From: Streptomyces chilikensis
GTDB lineage: Bacteria; Actinomycetota; Actinomycetes; Streptomycetales; Streptomycetaceae
DNA: 45,755 nt
Assembly: GCF_001642695.1 (NCBI RefSeq)
Contig: NZ_LWCC02000005.1
Coordinates: 368,370-414,124, forward strand
Direction: 5' to 3'
Made by a program: the position numbers and the translations under genes. Positions 17,657 through 26,543 of the stretch are shown here, one piece after another. Each line of letters begins with the position of its first letter. Within the stretch, counting starts at the first letter, position 1. The notes under the pieces were generated by a model. It saw nothing but the letters and a program-made list of their open reading frames with translations, did no database searches and was not told the DNA's origin.

Positions 17657-17913
17657 GCGCCGGTGACACGCTGTGATCCGTTCCCCCCAGCGCGTGAAAC
17701 TACCTCACCGGGCGGTGCGCCGGGAGGGGTCCGGGGAGCCGGGGCCGGCCGGAACCCGCAGGAGGGACGGGCACGAAAGGGGTGAAGGGTGGTATCGCGC
17801 CCCCCTTCACCCACGGTGACGCGACTTCTGTGAGCGGCCCTCCACGGAACCCTCTCCGGCCGGTCACCGCGTCGCGCGTGTCGTGTGCGCGTGACGTGCG
17901 TCCGCGGCGCGGG
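17657..17913. other. Intergenic segment between the acyl-CoA ligase and lysR genes
   Basis: 257 bp without a credible gene. It holds the hairpin at 17780-17812 and, to its left, the presumed promoter of the ligase. Confidence 0.5.
17780..17812. terminator. Hairpin downstream of the lysR-type gene
   Basis: GGGTGAAGGG (17780-17789) pairs perfectly with CCCTTCACCC (17803-17812) around a 13-base loop, about 100 bp beyond the stop of the leftward lysR gene. Confidence 0.55.
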
Positions 17914-18783
17914 TCACGGGTGCCCCCGGCGCAGGCGTTCGCCCCCGGCGAGGACGGCGGCCGCCAGCGCCCGCGCCGCGCCGGCGGCCCGGCCCGGCCG
18001 GTGTCCGTGCAGCAGGACGAAGTCCACCCGTCCCAGCTCCGGCAGCCCCGCCCGCTCCGGCGCCCGCACCAGTCCCGGCGGGATCAGGCCGCGCGAGTGC
18101 GGCATCACGCCCAGTCCGGCGCGGGCGGCGGCGATCAGGCCGTTGAGGCTGCCGCTGGTGCAGGCGATCCGCCAGGCCCTCCCCTGCCCCTCCAGAGCCT
18201 CCAGGGCCAAGGCCCGGGTGATCCCCGGCGGAGGGTAGACGATCAGGGGCACGGGCCGGTCCGGGTCCAGCCGCAGCCGCTCCGCGCCGATCCACACCAG
18301 CCGGTCCTGGCGGACCAGCTGCCCGCGCGGGTCGTGCGGCCGCCGCTTGGCCAGCACCAGGTCCAGCTTCCCGGCCGCCAGCCGCTCGTGGAGCGTGCCG
18401 GAGAGTTCGACGGTCAGCTCGAGGTCCACCTCGGGGTGTTCGTAGCGGAAGCCCTCCAGGATCTCCGGCAGCCGGGTCAGCACGAAGTCCTCCGACGCCC
18501 CGAAGCGGAGGCGGCCGCGGGGGCGCTCGCCGGAGAAGAACGACGTCGCCTGCTCGTGGACCTCCAGGATGCGGCGGGCGAACCCCAGCATCGCCTCGCC
18601 GTCCCCGGTGAGCTCCACCGAATGGGTGTCCCGGGCGAACAGCGGCCGGCCGGTGGCGTCCTCCAGCCTGCGCACGTGCTGACTGACCGTCGACTGCCGC
18701 ACCCCGAGGCGGTGCGCGGCCCGGGTGAAGCTCAGCGTCTGGGCCACGGCGAGGAAGGTCCGCAGATGGGAGGGGTCGTACAT
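17914..18783 (-). CDS. LysR family transcriptional regulator
   Basis: 289 residues starting MYDPSHLRTFLAVAQTLSF. The helix-turn-helix covers about 1-60 (RAAHRLGVRQSTVSQHVRRL) and the effector-binding domain about 90-285. The start lacks a good ribosome site but lies 7 nt after TAGGGT (18791-18796 on the other strand), which suggests a leaderless message. It is divergent from a bile-acid:sodium-symporter-family gene with 172 bp between them, the usual place for a LysR target, so it probably controls that transporter. Confidence 0.9.
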   Translation of the reverse strand: MYDPSHLRTFLAVAQTLSFTRAAHRLGVRQSTVSQHVRRLEDATGRPLFARDTHSVELTGDGEAMLGFARRILEVHEQATSFFSGERPRGRLRFGASEDFVLTRLPEILEGFRYEHPEVDLELTVELSGTLHERLAAGKLDLVLAKRRPHDPRGQLVRQDRLVWIGAERLRLDPDRPVPLIVYPPPGITRALALEALEGQGRAWRIACTSGSLNGLIAAARAGLGVMPHSRGLIPPGLVRAPERAGLPELGRVDFVLLHGHRPGRAAGAARALAAAVLAGGERLRRGHP

Positions 18784-18955
18784 GCGGGGAACCCTAGCCG
18801 GGCGCGGGCCGCCGGTCATCACGGCCGGCGATCGCAGTCAAAGCGGTGTGCGGGATTCCCGATCACGGGGGAAGGATGGACGATGGAGGGGGCACGTCCC
18901 CGTGCCGCGCTCGCGCCGCGACGCGCCTGCCCGCCCCCCTGAGCACTGGAGCACC

Positions 18956-19978
18956 GTGAAACGCCTGCAGTGGCCGCGCTGGATGCCGGTCGACCCGTAC
19001 ATCGTGCTGTTGCTGGCGACGATGGGCGTCGCGGCGCTGCTCCCGGCGCGGGGGGTGGCGGCCGACGGGGTCTCCGCCCTGGCGACGGCCGCGGTCGCGT
19101 TCCTCTTCTTCCTCTACGGCGCGCGGCTCTCCACCCGCGAGGCGCTGGACGGCCTGCGCCACTGGCGGCTCCACCTGACCATCCTGGGCTGCACGTTCGT
19201 GCTCTTCCCGCTGCTCGGGCTGGCGGCGCAGGTGCTGGTGCCGGTCCTCCTCGACGACGCCCTCCACCGGGGCCTGCTCTTCCTCACCCTGGTGCCCTCG
19301 ACCATCCAGTCGTCGATCGCCTTCACCTCCATCGCCCGGGGGAACGTGCCGGCCGCCATCTGCGCCGGCTCGTTCTCCTCGCTGGCGGGGATCGTCGTCA
19401 CGCCGCTGCTGGCGGCCGTGCTGCTCGGCGGGCAGTTCGGCGGCGGGCAGGGGTTCTCCGGGGACGCCGTGCTGAAGATCGTGCTCCAGCTGCTGGTGCC
19501 GTTCCTCGCCGGGCAGCTGCTGCGGCGCTGGATCGGCGGCTTCGTCGTGAGGCACCGCGCCCTGTTGTCGCTGGTGGACCGGGGGGCGATCCTGCTGGTC
19601 GTCTACTCCGCCTTCAGCCAGGGCATGGTGCGGGGCGTCTGGGGCCAGGTGAGCGCGGTCCGGCTGGTGGAGCTGATCGCGGTGGAGGCGGTGCTGCTCG
19701 CGGTGGTGCTGGCGGCCACCTGGTACGGCGCGAAGGCGCTCCGCTTCGGGCGGGAGGACCGGGTGGCGATCCAGTTCGCCGGTTCGACGAAGTCGCTGGC
19801 GGCGGGGCTGCCGATGGCGAGCGTGCTGTTCGGGGCGGAGGCGGCGCTGGCGGTGCTGCCGTTGATGCTCTTCCACCAGATGCAGCTGATGGTGGCGGCG
19901 GTGATCGCCCGTCGGCGGGAACGCGACCCCCTCCCGGCGGAGGAGACCCACCCCCACGCCGCCTCCGGCCACCGCTAG
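18956..19978 (+). CDS. Bile acid:sodium symporter family (BASS) transporter
   Basis: 340 residues from a GTG with GGAG upstream. It has about nine or ten hydrophobic segments in the internally repeated BASS fold, with ALATAAVAFLFFLYGARL, LVPSTIQSSIAFTSIARGN (the SxxxxT-type crossing region) and IQFAGSTKSLAAGLPMASVL. Bacterial members carry organic anions such as pantoate or keto acids with sodium. It is divergent from the LysR gene. The substrate is unknown. A hydrophilic His-rich tail follows the last helix. Confidence 0.9.
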   Translation: MKRLQWPRWMPVDPYIVLLLATMGVAALLPARGVAADGVSALATAAVAFLFFLYGARLSTREALDGLRHWRLHLTILGCTFVLFPLLGLAAQVLVPVLLDDALHRGLLFLTLVPSTIQSSIAFTSIARGNVPAAICAGSFSSLAGIVVTPLLAAVLLGGQFGGGQGFSGDAVLKIVLQLLVPFLAGQLLRRWIGGFVVRHRALLSLVDRGAILLVVYSAFSQGMVRGVWGQVSAVRLVELIAVEAVLLAVVLAATWYGAKALRFGREDRVAIQFAGSTKSLAAGLPMASVLFGAEAALAVLPLMLFHQMQLMVAAVIARRRERDPLPAEETHPHAASGHR

Positions 19979-20097
19979 GGGGCTGCCGCCGGAGCCGGAG
20001 GACCGGGTGCGGGGCGGTGCCGCGCGGCTCGCTCCCGCCGGTCCTGGTCCGGGCCGGGGCCCGTCGCCGGCCACGGCCCTGCCGCCCACGGCCGCGG

Positions 20098-20952
20098 TCA
20101 GCCCGTGGCGGCCGTGGCCGTCAGGGCGATCCGTTCCTCCCCCGCGTACACGTTCATGGAGGTTCCCCGCAGGAACCCGACCAGCGTGAGCCCCGTCTCC
20201 GCCGCGAGGTCCACCGCCAGCGACGACGGCGCCGAGACGGCGGCCAGCACCGGTACGCCGGCCATCACCGCCTTCTGGGCCAGCTCGAAGGAGGCCCGCC
20301 CCGACACCATCAGCACGGTCCGCGACAGCGGCAGTGCGCCGTTCTGCAGGGCCCGCCCGACCAGCTTGTCCACCGCGTTGTGCCGCCCGACGTCCTCCCG
20401 GACGTCCAGCAGCTCACCGGTCTCGGAGAACAGGGCCGCCGCGTGCAGCCCGCCCGTGCGGTCGAACACCTGCTGGGAGGCGCGCAGCCGGTCCGGCAGC
20501 TCGGACAGCAGCGCCGGCTCCAGCGTCATCGCCGGCCCGTCGCCGTCGTCGATCGCCCACCGCGCCGTCGTGCGCACCGCGTCCAGGCTGGCCTTGCCGC
20601 ACAGGCCGCACGAGGAGGTGGTGTAGACGTTCCGCTCCAGCGTGATGTCGGGCATGACGACGTCCGGCGCGGTCCGGACGTCGACCACGTTGTAGGTGTT
20701 GGACCCGTCGGCCGTGGCCCCCGCGCAGTACACGATGTTGCGCAGCTCCTCGGCCGAGCCCAGCACGCCCTCGCTGACCAGGAACCCGGCGGCGAGGGCG
20801 AAGTCGTCGCCGGGCGTGCGCATGGTGACGGCCAGCGGCTTGCCGTTGAGCCTGATCTCCAGCGGTTCCTCGGCGACGAGCGTGTCCGGGCGGGCGGAGA
20901 CCGCCCCGTCGCGGATGCGGATCACCTTGCGTCGTTCCGTGACTCGTCCCAT
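20098..20952 (-). CDS. fdhD: Formate dehydrogenase accessory sulfurtransferase FdhD
   Basis: 284 residues. The Cys-x-x-Cys motif appears in TTSSCGLCGKASLD (about 118-131), with the family blocks EEPLEIRLNGKPLAVTMRTP near the N-terminus, VREDVGRHNAVDKLVG and LMVSGRASFELAQKA. FdhD moves sulfur from IscS to the molybdenum cofactor of formate dehydrogenase. No formate dehydrogenase gene lies in the window. The next gene, divergent, is an oxalate/formate-type carrier, so the pair fits C1/C2 acid metabolism. Confidence 0.95.
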   Translation of the reverse strand: MGRVTERRKVIRIRDGAVSARPDTLVAEEPLEIRLNGKPLAVTMRTPGDDFALAAGFLVSEGVLGSAEELRNIVYCAGATADGSNTYNVVDVRTAPDVVMPDITLERNVYTTSSCGLCGKASLDAVRTTARWAIDDGDGPAMTLEPALLSELPDRLRASQQVFDRTGGLHAAALFSETGELLDVREDVGRHNAVDKLVGRALQNGALPLSRTVLMVSGRASFELAQKAVMAGVPVLAAVSAPSSLAVDLAAETGLTLVGFLRGTSMNVYAGEERIALTATAATG

Positions 20953-21376
20953 AGCCCTGTCGGTCCCGGTTCTGTACGTGCCTGCGGCCTGAGCGGCCCT
21001 TGACGGGGAGATCGCCGTGGGTCACCGGGCCGTCGTGCGGCGAGGTGACCTCGGCTGTCTCATTGTCCTGGACGTGCGGGACGACGTCGCGCCCCGCTCC
21101 GCGGCAGGCGCGGGCCGTGGGGGTCCGCCTCCGCCGGGACCCGTCCCGCGTACCCGCTGCGCGCGTGTCGAACTCGCCCTTCGGGGAGGGCGCCCCGGTG
21201 GAGCACGCCGCGACGCTTCCGCCGCGGCGGAAGCGGGCCGCGCCCCGGCGACCGGGAACCGGATTCCTCCCGGGTGCCGCGCCGTTCCCGGGGCATGGCG
21301 TCCGAGGACGGGGGAAGTGGGTGAGGAGCGTCCGGAGTCTTCCCAAGCCGCCAAGCGGTTCCTAGGGTTCCGGATC
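20953..21376. promoter_or_regulatory. Divergent region between fdhD and the OFA carrier
   Basis: 424 bp without a convincing gene; the open frames here are compositional. It contains a perfect 22-bp palindrome at 21214-21235 (centre CCGCCGCGGCGG) and, 8 nt before the carrier start, TAGGGT (21363-21368), a possible leaderless -10 box. Confidence 0.5.
21214..21235. repeat. Perfect 22-bp palindrome
   Basis: The left half is CGCTTCCGCCG (21214-21224) and the right half is its exact complement (21225-21235). It lies mid-way in the fdhD/carrier promoter region and could be an operator or a hairpin. Confidence 0.7.
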
Positions 21377-22696
21377 ATGAGTCCACCGGTAGCACCGCCG
21401 GGATGGAGCCGCTGGCTCGTGCCCCCGGCCGCCCTCTCCGTCCACCTGTCCATAGGCCAGGCCTACGCCTGGAGCGTCTTCAAGGCGCCGCTGGAGTCCG
21501 CGCTCGACATCAGCGGCACGCTGAGCGCGCTCCCCTTCCAGCTGGGCATCGTGATGCTCGGCCTGTCCGCGGCCTTCGGCGGCACCCTCGTCGAACGCAA
21601 CGGGCCGCGGTGGGCGATGACGGTGGCCCTGGTCTGCTTCTCCTGCGGGTTCCTGCTCTCCGCCCTGGGCGCGTGGACCGGGCAGTACTGGCTGATCGTC
21701 CTCGGCTACGGCTTCGTCGGCGGCATCGGCCTCGGCATCGGCTACATCTCGCCGGTGTCCACGCTGATCAAGTGGTTCCCGGACCGGCCGGGCATGGCCA
21801 CCGGCATCGCCATCATGGGCTTCGGCGGCGGCGCGCTGATCGCCTCCCCCTGGTCCACCCGGATGCTGGAGTCCTTCGGTTCCGGCTCCTCCGGGATCGC
21901 CGCCGCGTTCCTGGTGCACGGCCTCGTCTACGCGGTGTTCATGGCGCTGGGCGTGCTGCTGATCCGCGTGCCGCGGCCGGCCCCGCAGGACGCGGCCGGG
22001 ACGGACGCCACGGCCGGGGCGGGCGGCGTCCAGGTCTCCGCCCGGAACGCCGTGCGCACGCCGCAGTTCTGGCTCCTGTGGCTGGTGCTGGTCATGAACG
22101 TCACCGCGGGCATCGGCATCCTGGAGAAGGCCGCTCCGATGATCACCGACTTCTTCGGCGACACCTCCACGCCGGTGTCGGTGACGGCGGCGGCCGGGTT
22201 CGTGGCCCTGCTGTCGGCGGCCAACATGGCGGGGCGGATCGGCTGGTCGTCGACCTCCGACCTGATCGGGCGGAAGAACATCTACCGCGTCTACCTGGGC
22301 GTCGGCGCGCTGATGTACCTGCTGATCGCGCTCTTCGGTGACGTCTCCAAGCCGCTGTTCGTGCTCTGCGCGCTGGTCGTCCTCTCCTTCTACGGGGGCG
22401 GCTTCGCGACGATCCCGGCCTACCTGAAGGACCTCTTCGGCACGTACGAGGTGGGCGCCATCCACGGACGGCTGCTGACCGCGTGGTCCACCGCGGGCGT
22501 CCTCGGGCCGCTGATCGTCAACTGGATCGCGGACCGGCAGGAGGAGGCCGGCAAGCAGGGACCGGAGCTGTACGGGACCTCGCTGTTCATCATGATCGGG
22601 CTGCTGGTCGTCGGTTTCGCCGCCAACGAACTGGTGCGGCCCGTGCACGCCAAGCACCACGTCGAGGAGGCCGCCCGTGTCCCGGAATCCGTCTGA
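21377..22696 (+). CDS. MFS transporter, oxalate:formate antiporter (OFA) type
   Basis: 439 residues with twelve predicted helices. It has the OFA features: an early HLSIGQAYAWSVFKAPLE, the GIGLGIGYISPVSTLIKWFP loop, and FYGGGFATIPAYLKDLFGTY in the C-terminal half. The family exchanges dicarboxylates and formate. A 43-residue one-helix protein overlaps its 3' end, which is a recurring arrangement for this subfamily. Substrate is inferred from family and from the neighbouring fdhD. Confidence 0.9.
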   Translation: MSPPVAPPGWSRWLVPPAALSVHLSIGQAYAWSVFKAPLESALDISGTLSALPFQLGIVMLGLSAAFGGTLVERNGPRWAMTVALVCFSCGFLLSALGAWTGQYWLIVLGYGFVGGIGLGIGYISPVSTLIKWFPDRPGMATGIAIMGFGGGALIASPWSTRMLESFGSGSSGIAAAFLVHGLVYAVFMALGVLLIRVPRPAPQDAAGTDATAGAGGVQVSARNAVRTPQFWLLWLVLVMNVTAGIGILEKAAPMITDFFGDTSTPVSVTAAAGFVALLSAANMAGRIGWSSTSDLIGRKNIYRVYLGVGALMYLLIALFGDVSKPLFVLCALVVLSFYGGGFATIPAYLKDLFGTYEVGAIHGRLLTAWSTAGVLGPLIVNWIADRQEEAGKQGPELYGTSLFIMIGLLVVGFAANELVRPVHAKHHVEEAARVPESV

Positions 22697-22808
22697 GGGC
22701 GGCGCACGCCGGGGGCTGATCGCCTTCGCCTGGCTGTGGGTCGGACTCCCGCTCGCCTACGGCCTGTTCGAGCTGGTCCGCAAGGCGAGCCAGCTCTTCA
22801 CGGGCTGA
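22677..22808 (+). CDS. MFS transporter small subunit (43-residue single-helix protein)
   Basis: Starts at a GTG inside the last codons of the carrier gene in the +1 frame (20-bp overlap), with GAGGAGG 6 nt upstream. The product has a short basic N-terminus (SRNPSEGGARRG), one membrane helix (LIAFAWLWVGLPLAYGLFEL) and a basic tail ending in LFTG. It matches the small partner proteins encoded after OFA-type MFS carriers in actinobacteria. It probably binds the carrier in the membrane. A strong terminator follows. Confidence 0.85.
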   Translation: MSRNPSEGGARRGLIAFAWLWVGLPLAYGLFELVRKASQLFTG

Positions 22809-22820
22809 ACCCGCCCGGCG

Positions 22821-22858
22821 CGCGGGGGCCCGCACCGGGACCGGTGCGGGCCCCCGCG
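22821..22858. terminator. Strong bidirectional terminator
   Basis: A perfect 18-bp stem, CGCGGGGGCCCGCACCGG (22821-22838) with its complement at 22841-22858 around a GA tip, lies between the small-subunit stop and the convergent phosphatase-family gene. Confidence 0.9.
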
Positions 22859-22885
22859 GCGCTCGTGGCCGCGGTCACGCCCCGC

Positions 22886-24931
22886 TCACGGCCCCGTGCC
22901 GGCGGGCGGCTCCCCCAGCCACCGCAGCAGCACCCGGTGGACGGCCTCGGCGCCCACCAGCGGGTCCTGCGGCTCGGGCAGCGCCACCGGCGCCAGCAGG
23001 AAGGCCCGGCCCTGCTCGCCGCCGAGCCCGCCGTGCGAGCCGATCTGTTCCTCGAAGGCGTGGACCTCGCCGGTGGCCGGGTCGTGCCATGAATTGATCA
23101 TGATGTCGGCGGCCTGGGGGAAGCCGTGCGTGCGCTTCACCGCGGCCACCGCCCCCGGCCCGTACGGCTCGAGCGGGCCGGGGTTCTCCTCGCTGAGCTC
23201 CTCCAGGGGCACCGCCGCCCCGTGCGCCGCCATCACCAGCCCGCCGTGCTCCTCGCTGCGCACCAGCAGGAACCCGATGCCGGGATGGTTGGCCAGGGTG
23301 GCGAGGAGCGCCGGATGCCGCGCGTCGATCTCCTCACGGCTCATCCGGTGCCCCACGTCGGGGAAGGAGACCAGTCCCAGGTTGCCCGAGGCCAGCACGA
23401 CGGGTTCGGCGCGGCGCACCGGCGGCAGGTGCTCCCCGGCGCCCTCCTCGACGGGGCGGTGCAGCGCGGCCCGGACCGCGGACCGGGCCTCCGCGCCGCT
23501 GCGGGTGCGGCGGGCCCGGCGCGGCACCGGCAGCCCGCAGCCGGCCCGCACCAGGTCGCCCAGGTCCAGCCCGTACCGGGAGCGGAAGGTCTCGCCGGGG
23601 CTCTGCCCGTGGTCGGAGAGGACCACGAACCGGTAGGGCCTGGGCGTGTGTTCGGCGACCTTCTCGAGCAGGGCCAGCACCCGGTCCAGGCGGCGCAGCA
23701 CCTGTGCGGCGTCCCTGCCGCGGGGACCTGAGTGGTGGGCCACCTCGTCGTAGGCGACCAGGTCGGCGTAGACGGCGGTGCGTCCGGCGAGCATGTCCCC
23801 GGCGACCGCGTAGACCACCACGTCGCGCTGGACGACGGTGGCGAAGGCGCGCAGGAACGGGTACAGCCCGCCGCGGCCCACCCGCGGCCGGCGGCGCTCC
23901 AGCCGGGAGCGCAGCGACTGGCCCAGTTCGCGCAGGACCTCGGCGCCGAAGGACAGGGCGGTGCGGACCGCGTTGGCGGGGTCGGCGAAGTAGGCGAAGT
24001 AGCCGGAGCGGGACCGGAACCCCTTGCGGCGGCGACGGGCGGCGATGGACAGGACCAGGGCCTGTTCCCCCGCGCCTCCGCTGAACAGGTTGCCGCGGCT
24101 GGCGCCGTCGACGGCGAGCAGACCGGGGTGGCCGGCGTTCTTGGCGGCCCGTCGCTGCAGGACGACGGCGCTGGAGGGCCGGTTGCAGACCATCACCTCG
24201 CGGCGCTGCTTGTCGTACCAGCGGAAGGCGGGGACGTCGAAGTTGGAGCCGTGCAGGATGCCCAGCTGACTGGCGCCGGTCTGACTGGACCAGTCCGTCC
24301 GCCAGAGGGCCAGCCGGTGGGTGGGCGGACGGCCGCCGCCGTCCTCGCCGAGCCACCGGGCGACGGTGGGCATCAGGCCCTGTCCGACGGCGTCGCGGAG
24401 CACGTCGTGTCCGACGCCGTCCAGTTGGAGGAGGACGACGCCGGGGGTGACCGGTCCGCCCGCCACGGCCCGGACGCGGCGGCGGTCGGAGAGCCGGTGG
24501 AGGCGGCGGCGGTAGGCGTCGTCGTCACGGACGGCGAGGGCTCCGCCGGTCGCCGAGGCCACCGCGGACATCACCGCGGCGACCACCACGGCCGTCTCCG
24601 GGCTCGCGTCGCCCTGCTGGACGGGGTTGGCCCAGAGCGCGACGAGGAGCAGGCCGCCGTTGAGGAAGAAGACCAGCAGGCCCAGCACCAGGGCGGGGAC
24701 CAGGAGCAGCAGCCGGACCAGCAGCGGCCAGACCAGGGCGGAGAGCAGACCGAAGACGCCCGCGCCGATCGCGGCGGTGACGCCCAGTCGGGTGGCGCTG
24801 TCGTCGTCCGGCGACTCCAGCCGGAAGTCGGGGAGCAGACCGGCCAGGACGAGCATCGTGAGGGTGGTCACCACCCACACGGCGACGCTCCGCCCCAGCT
24901 GTCCGGCGCCCCGCCGCCAGCGGTCCTTCAC
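22886..24931 (-). CDS. Alkaline-phosphatase-superfamily protein with N-terminal holin-like membrane domain
   Basis: 681 residues from a GTG after GGGAGG. The first 120 residues carry several helices (SVAVWVVTTLTMLVLAGLLP; VWPLLVRLLLLVPALVLGLL) like the phage-holin/PspC-type membrane family. The rest is an alkaline phosphatase/NPP-like domain with the metal motif VLLQLDGVGHDVL, a GASQLGILHGSNFDVPAF segment where the nucleophile is expected, and VVLSDHGQSPGETF. It should hydrolyse a phosphoester at the membrane. It is monocistronic, facing the terminator at 22821-22858, and divergent from an MBL-fold gene. Confidence 0.85.
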   Translation of the reverse strand: MKDRWRRGAGQLGRSVAVWVVTTLTMLVLAGLLPDFRLESPDDDSATRLGVTAAIGAGVFGLLSALVWPLLVRLLLLVPALVLGLLVFFLNGGLLLVALWANPVQQGDASPETAVVVAAVMSAVASATGGALAVRDDDAYRRRLHRLSDRRRVRAVAGGPVTPGVVLLQLDGVGHDVLRDAVGQGLMPTVARWLGEDGGGRPPTHRLALWRTDWSSQTGASQLGILHGSNFDVPAFRWYDKQRREVMVCNRPSSAVVLQRRAAKNAGHPGLLAVDGASRGNLFSGGAGEQALVLSIAARRRRKGFRSRSGYFAYFADPANAVRTALSFGAEVLRELGQSLRSRLERRRPRVGRGGLYPFLRAFATVVQRDVVVYAVAGDMLAGRTAVYADLVAYDEVAHHSGPRGRDAAQVLRRLDRVLALLEKVAEHTPRPYRFVVLSDHGQSPGETFRSRYGLDLGDLVRAGCGLPVPRRARRTRSGAEARSAVRAALHRPVEEGAGEHLPPVRRAEPVVLASGNLGLVSFPDVGHRMSREEIDARHPALLATLANHPGIGFLLVRSEEHGGLVMAAHGAAVPLEELSEENPGPLEPYGPGAVAAVKRTHGFPQAADIMINSWHDPATGEVHAFEEQIGSHGGLGGEQGRAFLLAPVALPEPQDPLVGAEAVHRVLLRWLGEPPAGTGP

Positions 24932-25095
24932 ACGCACCTCCCGCTCTCCCGCCGTGCTCCGTCGTCCGGCGGGCGGACGGTTCAACCCTGTCATACCGGA
25001 CAGACGGTGGGCGGGGATCATGACTTCCGCCTGCCCCACCGAACCTGCCCCTACCCGTAGGCTCGGAAGCAGGCCGCACGAAGGAGGAGGGCGAG

Positions 25096-25878
25096 GTGCC
25101 GGCGGAGATCACCTGGTGGGGACACGCCACCTGTACGCTGCGGGACTCCGGCGTGCGCCTGCTGACGGACCCCCTGTTCACGCGCCGGCTCGCGCATCTG
25201 CGCCGCCGCCGGGGCGCGCCGCCGCCCCCGGACGCCTGGCGCGCGGAGGTGGCGCTCGTCTCGCACCTGCACGCCGACCACCTGCATCTGCCGTCGCTGG
25301 CCCGGCTGGAGCCGGGCACCGTCCTGCTGGCGCCGCGCGGGGCGGGGCGGGCGGTGCCGGCACTGACCCGGCTGGCGCGGGCCCGCTCCCTGGACGTGCG
25401 GGAGATGGAGCCGGGCGACCGGACGCGGGTGGCGGACCTGACGGTCCGGGCGGTGACGGCCCGGCACGACGGGCGGCGGCTGCCGGTCGGCCCGCACCGC
25501 TCCCCCGCCCTGGGCTTCGTGGTGGAGGGCGAGCAGCGCACGTACTTCGCCGGGGACACCGGGCTGTTCGACACCATGGCCGAGGAGGTGGGGGCGGTCG
25601 ACCTGGCGCTGCTGCCGGTGGGCGGCTGGGGCCCGTTCCTCGGTGAGGGCCACCTCAACGCCGCCCGGGCGGCGGAGGTGTTGACGACGCTGGCCCCGGG
25701 CTGCGCCGTGCCGGTGCACTACGGGACGTTCTGGCCGGTGGGGATGGACGCCGTACGGCCGCACGAATTCCACTCCCCCGGCGACGAGTTCGCGCGGCTC
25801 GCGGCCCGCAGCGCGCCGGGCGTGGAGGTACGGCTGCTCGAGCACGGCGAGTCGGCGCGGCTCGGAGGGACCCGGTGA
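25096..25878 (+). CDS. MBL-fold metal-dependent hydrolase (UlaG-like)
   Basis: 260 residues from a GTG after AAGGAGGAGG. The metallo-beta-lactamase metal motif H-x-H-x-D-H appears as SHLHADHLHLP (about 55-65), the bridging aspartate in YFAGDTGLFD and the last histidine in PVHYGTFWP. The N-terminal ITWWGHATCTL is typical of UlaG/NAPE-PLD-like enzymes. It hydrolyses an ester, lactone or phosphodiester that the sequence does not define. Its stop overlaps the GTG of the DedA gene (GTGA), so the two are coupled. Confidence 0.9.
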   Translation: MPAEITWWGHATCTLRDSGVRLLTDPLFTRRLAHLRRRRGAPPPPDAWRAEVALVSHLHADHLHLPSLARLEPGTVLLAPRGAGRAVPALTRLARARSLDVREMEPGDRTRVADLTVRAVTARHDGRRLPVGPHRSPALGFVVEGEQRTYFAGDTGLFDTMAEEVGAVDLALLPVGGWGPFLGEGHLNAARAAEVLTTLAPGCAVPVHYGTFWPVGMDAVRPHEFHSPGDEFARLAARSAPGVEVRLLEHGESARLGGTR

Positions 25879-26456
25879 CGCCGGACGGCGCGGTGGGCTA
25901 CCCGATGCTGTTCCTCCTGGTGCTGCTGGGCTCGCTGGTCCCGGTGGTGCCGACGGGCCCGCTGGTCGGTTCGGCTGCGGTGGTGGCCTTTCACCACGCG
26001 GCGCCGGCGGTCTCGCTCCTGGTGGTGCTGGCGGTGGCCGCCACGGCGGCGTGCGCCGGGGACCTGGCGCTGTACTGGCTGGGCCGGCGCGGGATGGAGT
26101 CGCGCGGCGGGACCCGCTGGCTGGAGCGGATCAGGGACCGTGCCCCGCAGGAGCGGCTGGAGCAGGCCCAGGAGCGGCTGGGCCGGCACGCGGTGCCGGT
26201 GCTGGTGCTGTCCCGGATGATCCCGGCGGGGCGGCTGCCGGTGATACTGGCCTGCCTGGTGGCCCGCTGGCCGCTGCGCCGTTTCGCGCGGGGCAACAGC
26301 CTGGCCTGCGTGGCCTGGGCGGCCACCTACCAGGTCATCGGGGTGCTGGGCGGCTCCTTGTTCGACGAGCCGTGGAAGGGCGTGGTCGTGGTGGTGGTGC
26401 TGACCCTGGCGATCAGCGCCGCGCCCGCCGTGTGGAACCGTCTCCGGGACCGCTGA
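25875..26456 (+). CDS. DedA family (SNARE-associated/VTT) membrane protein
   Basis: 193 residues, translationally coupled to the preceding MBL hydrolase (4-bp overlap). It has four or five hydrophobic segments and the VTT-domain signature GDLALYWLGRRG followed by a reentrant SRMIPAGRLPVILACLVAR. DedA proteins flip lipids such as undecaprenyl phosphate or phosphatidylethanolamine. Coupling to an MBL hydrolase of the NAPE-PLD clan suggests a shared lipid substrate (inference). Length is typical of small DedA members. Confidence 0.88.
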   Translation: MTPDGAVGYPMLFLLVLLGSLVPVVPTGPLVGSAAVVAFHHAAPAVSLLVVLAVAATAACAGDLALYWLGRRGMESRGGTRWLERIRDRAPQERLEQAQERLGRHAVPVLVLSRMIPAGRLPVILACLVARWPLRRFARGNSLACVAWAATYQVIGVLGGSLFDEPWKGVVVVVVLTLAISAAPAVWNRLRDR

Positions 26457-26467
26457 GGGCGGGGACC

Positions 26468-26497
26468 GCCGAGGGGGCGGGCCGATGCCCCCTCGGC
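26468..26497. terminator. Bidirectional terminator between DedA and MBL genes
   Basis: GCCGAGGGGGC (26468-26478) pairs perfectly with GCCCCCTCGGC (26487-26497) around an 8-base loop, 12 bp after the DedA stop and 47 bp past the convergent MBL gene's stop. Confidence 0.85.
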
Positions 26498-26543
26498 GCT
26501 CCGTGTTCCGGCGGCCGTGTTCCGGCGGTCCGGGTCGCGGCGG

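Noticed and set aside
20069-20119. Inverted repeat GGCCACGGCC/GGCCGTGGCC across the fdhD stop as a terminator
   Set aside because: The arms are 31 bp apart, part of the coding sequence is included and several alternative pairings exist; not specific enough.
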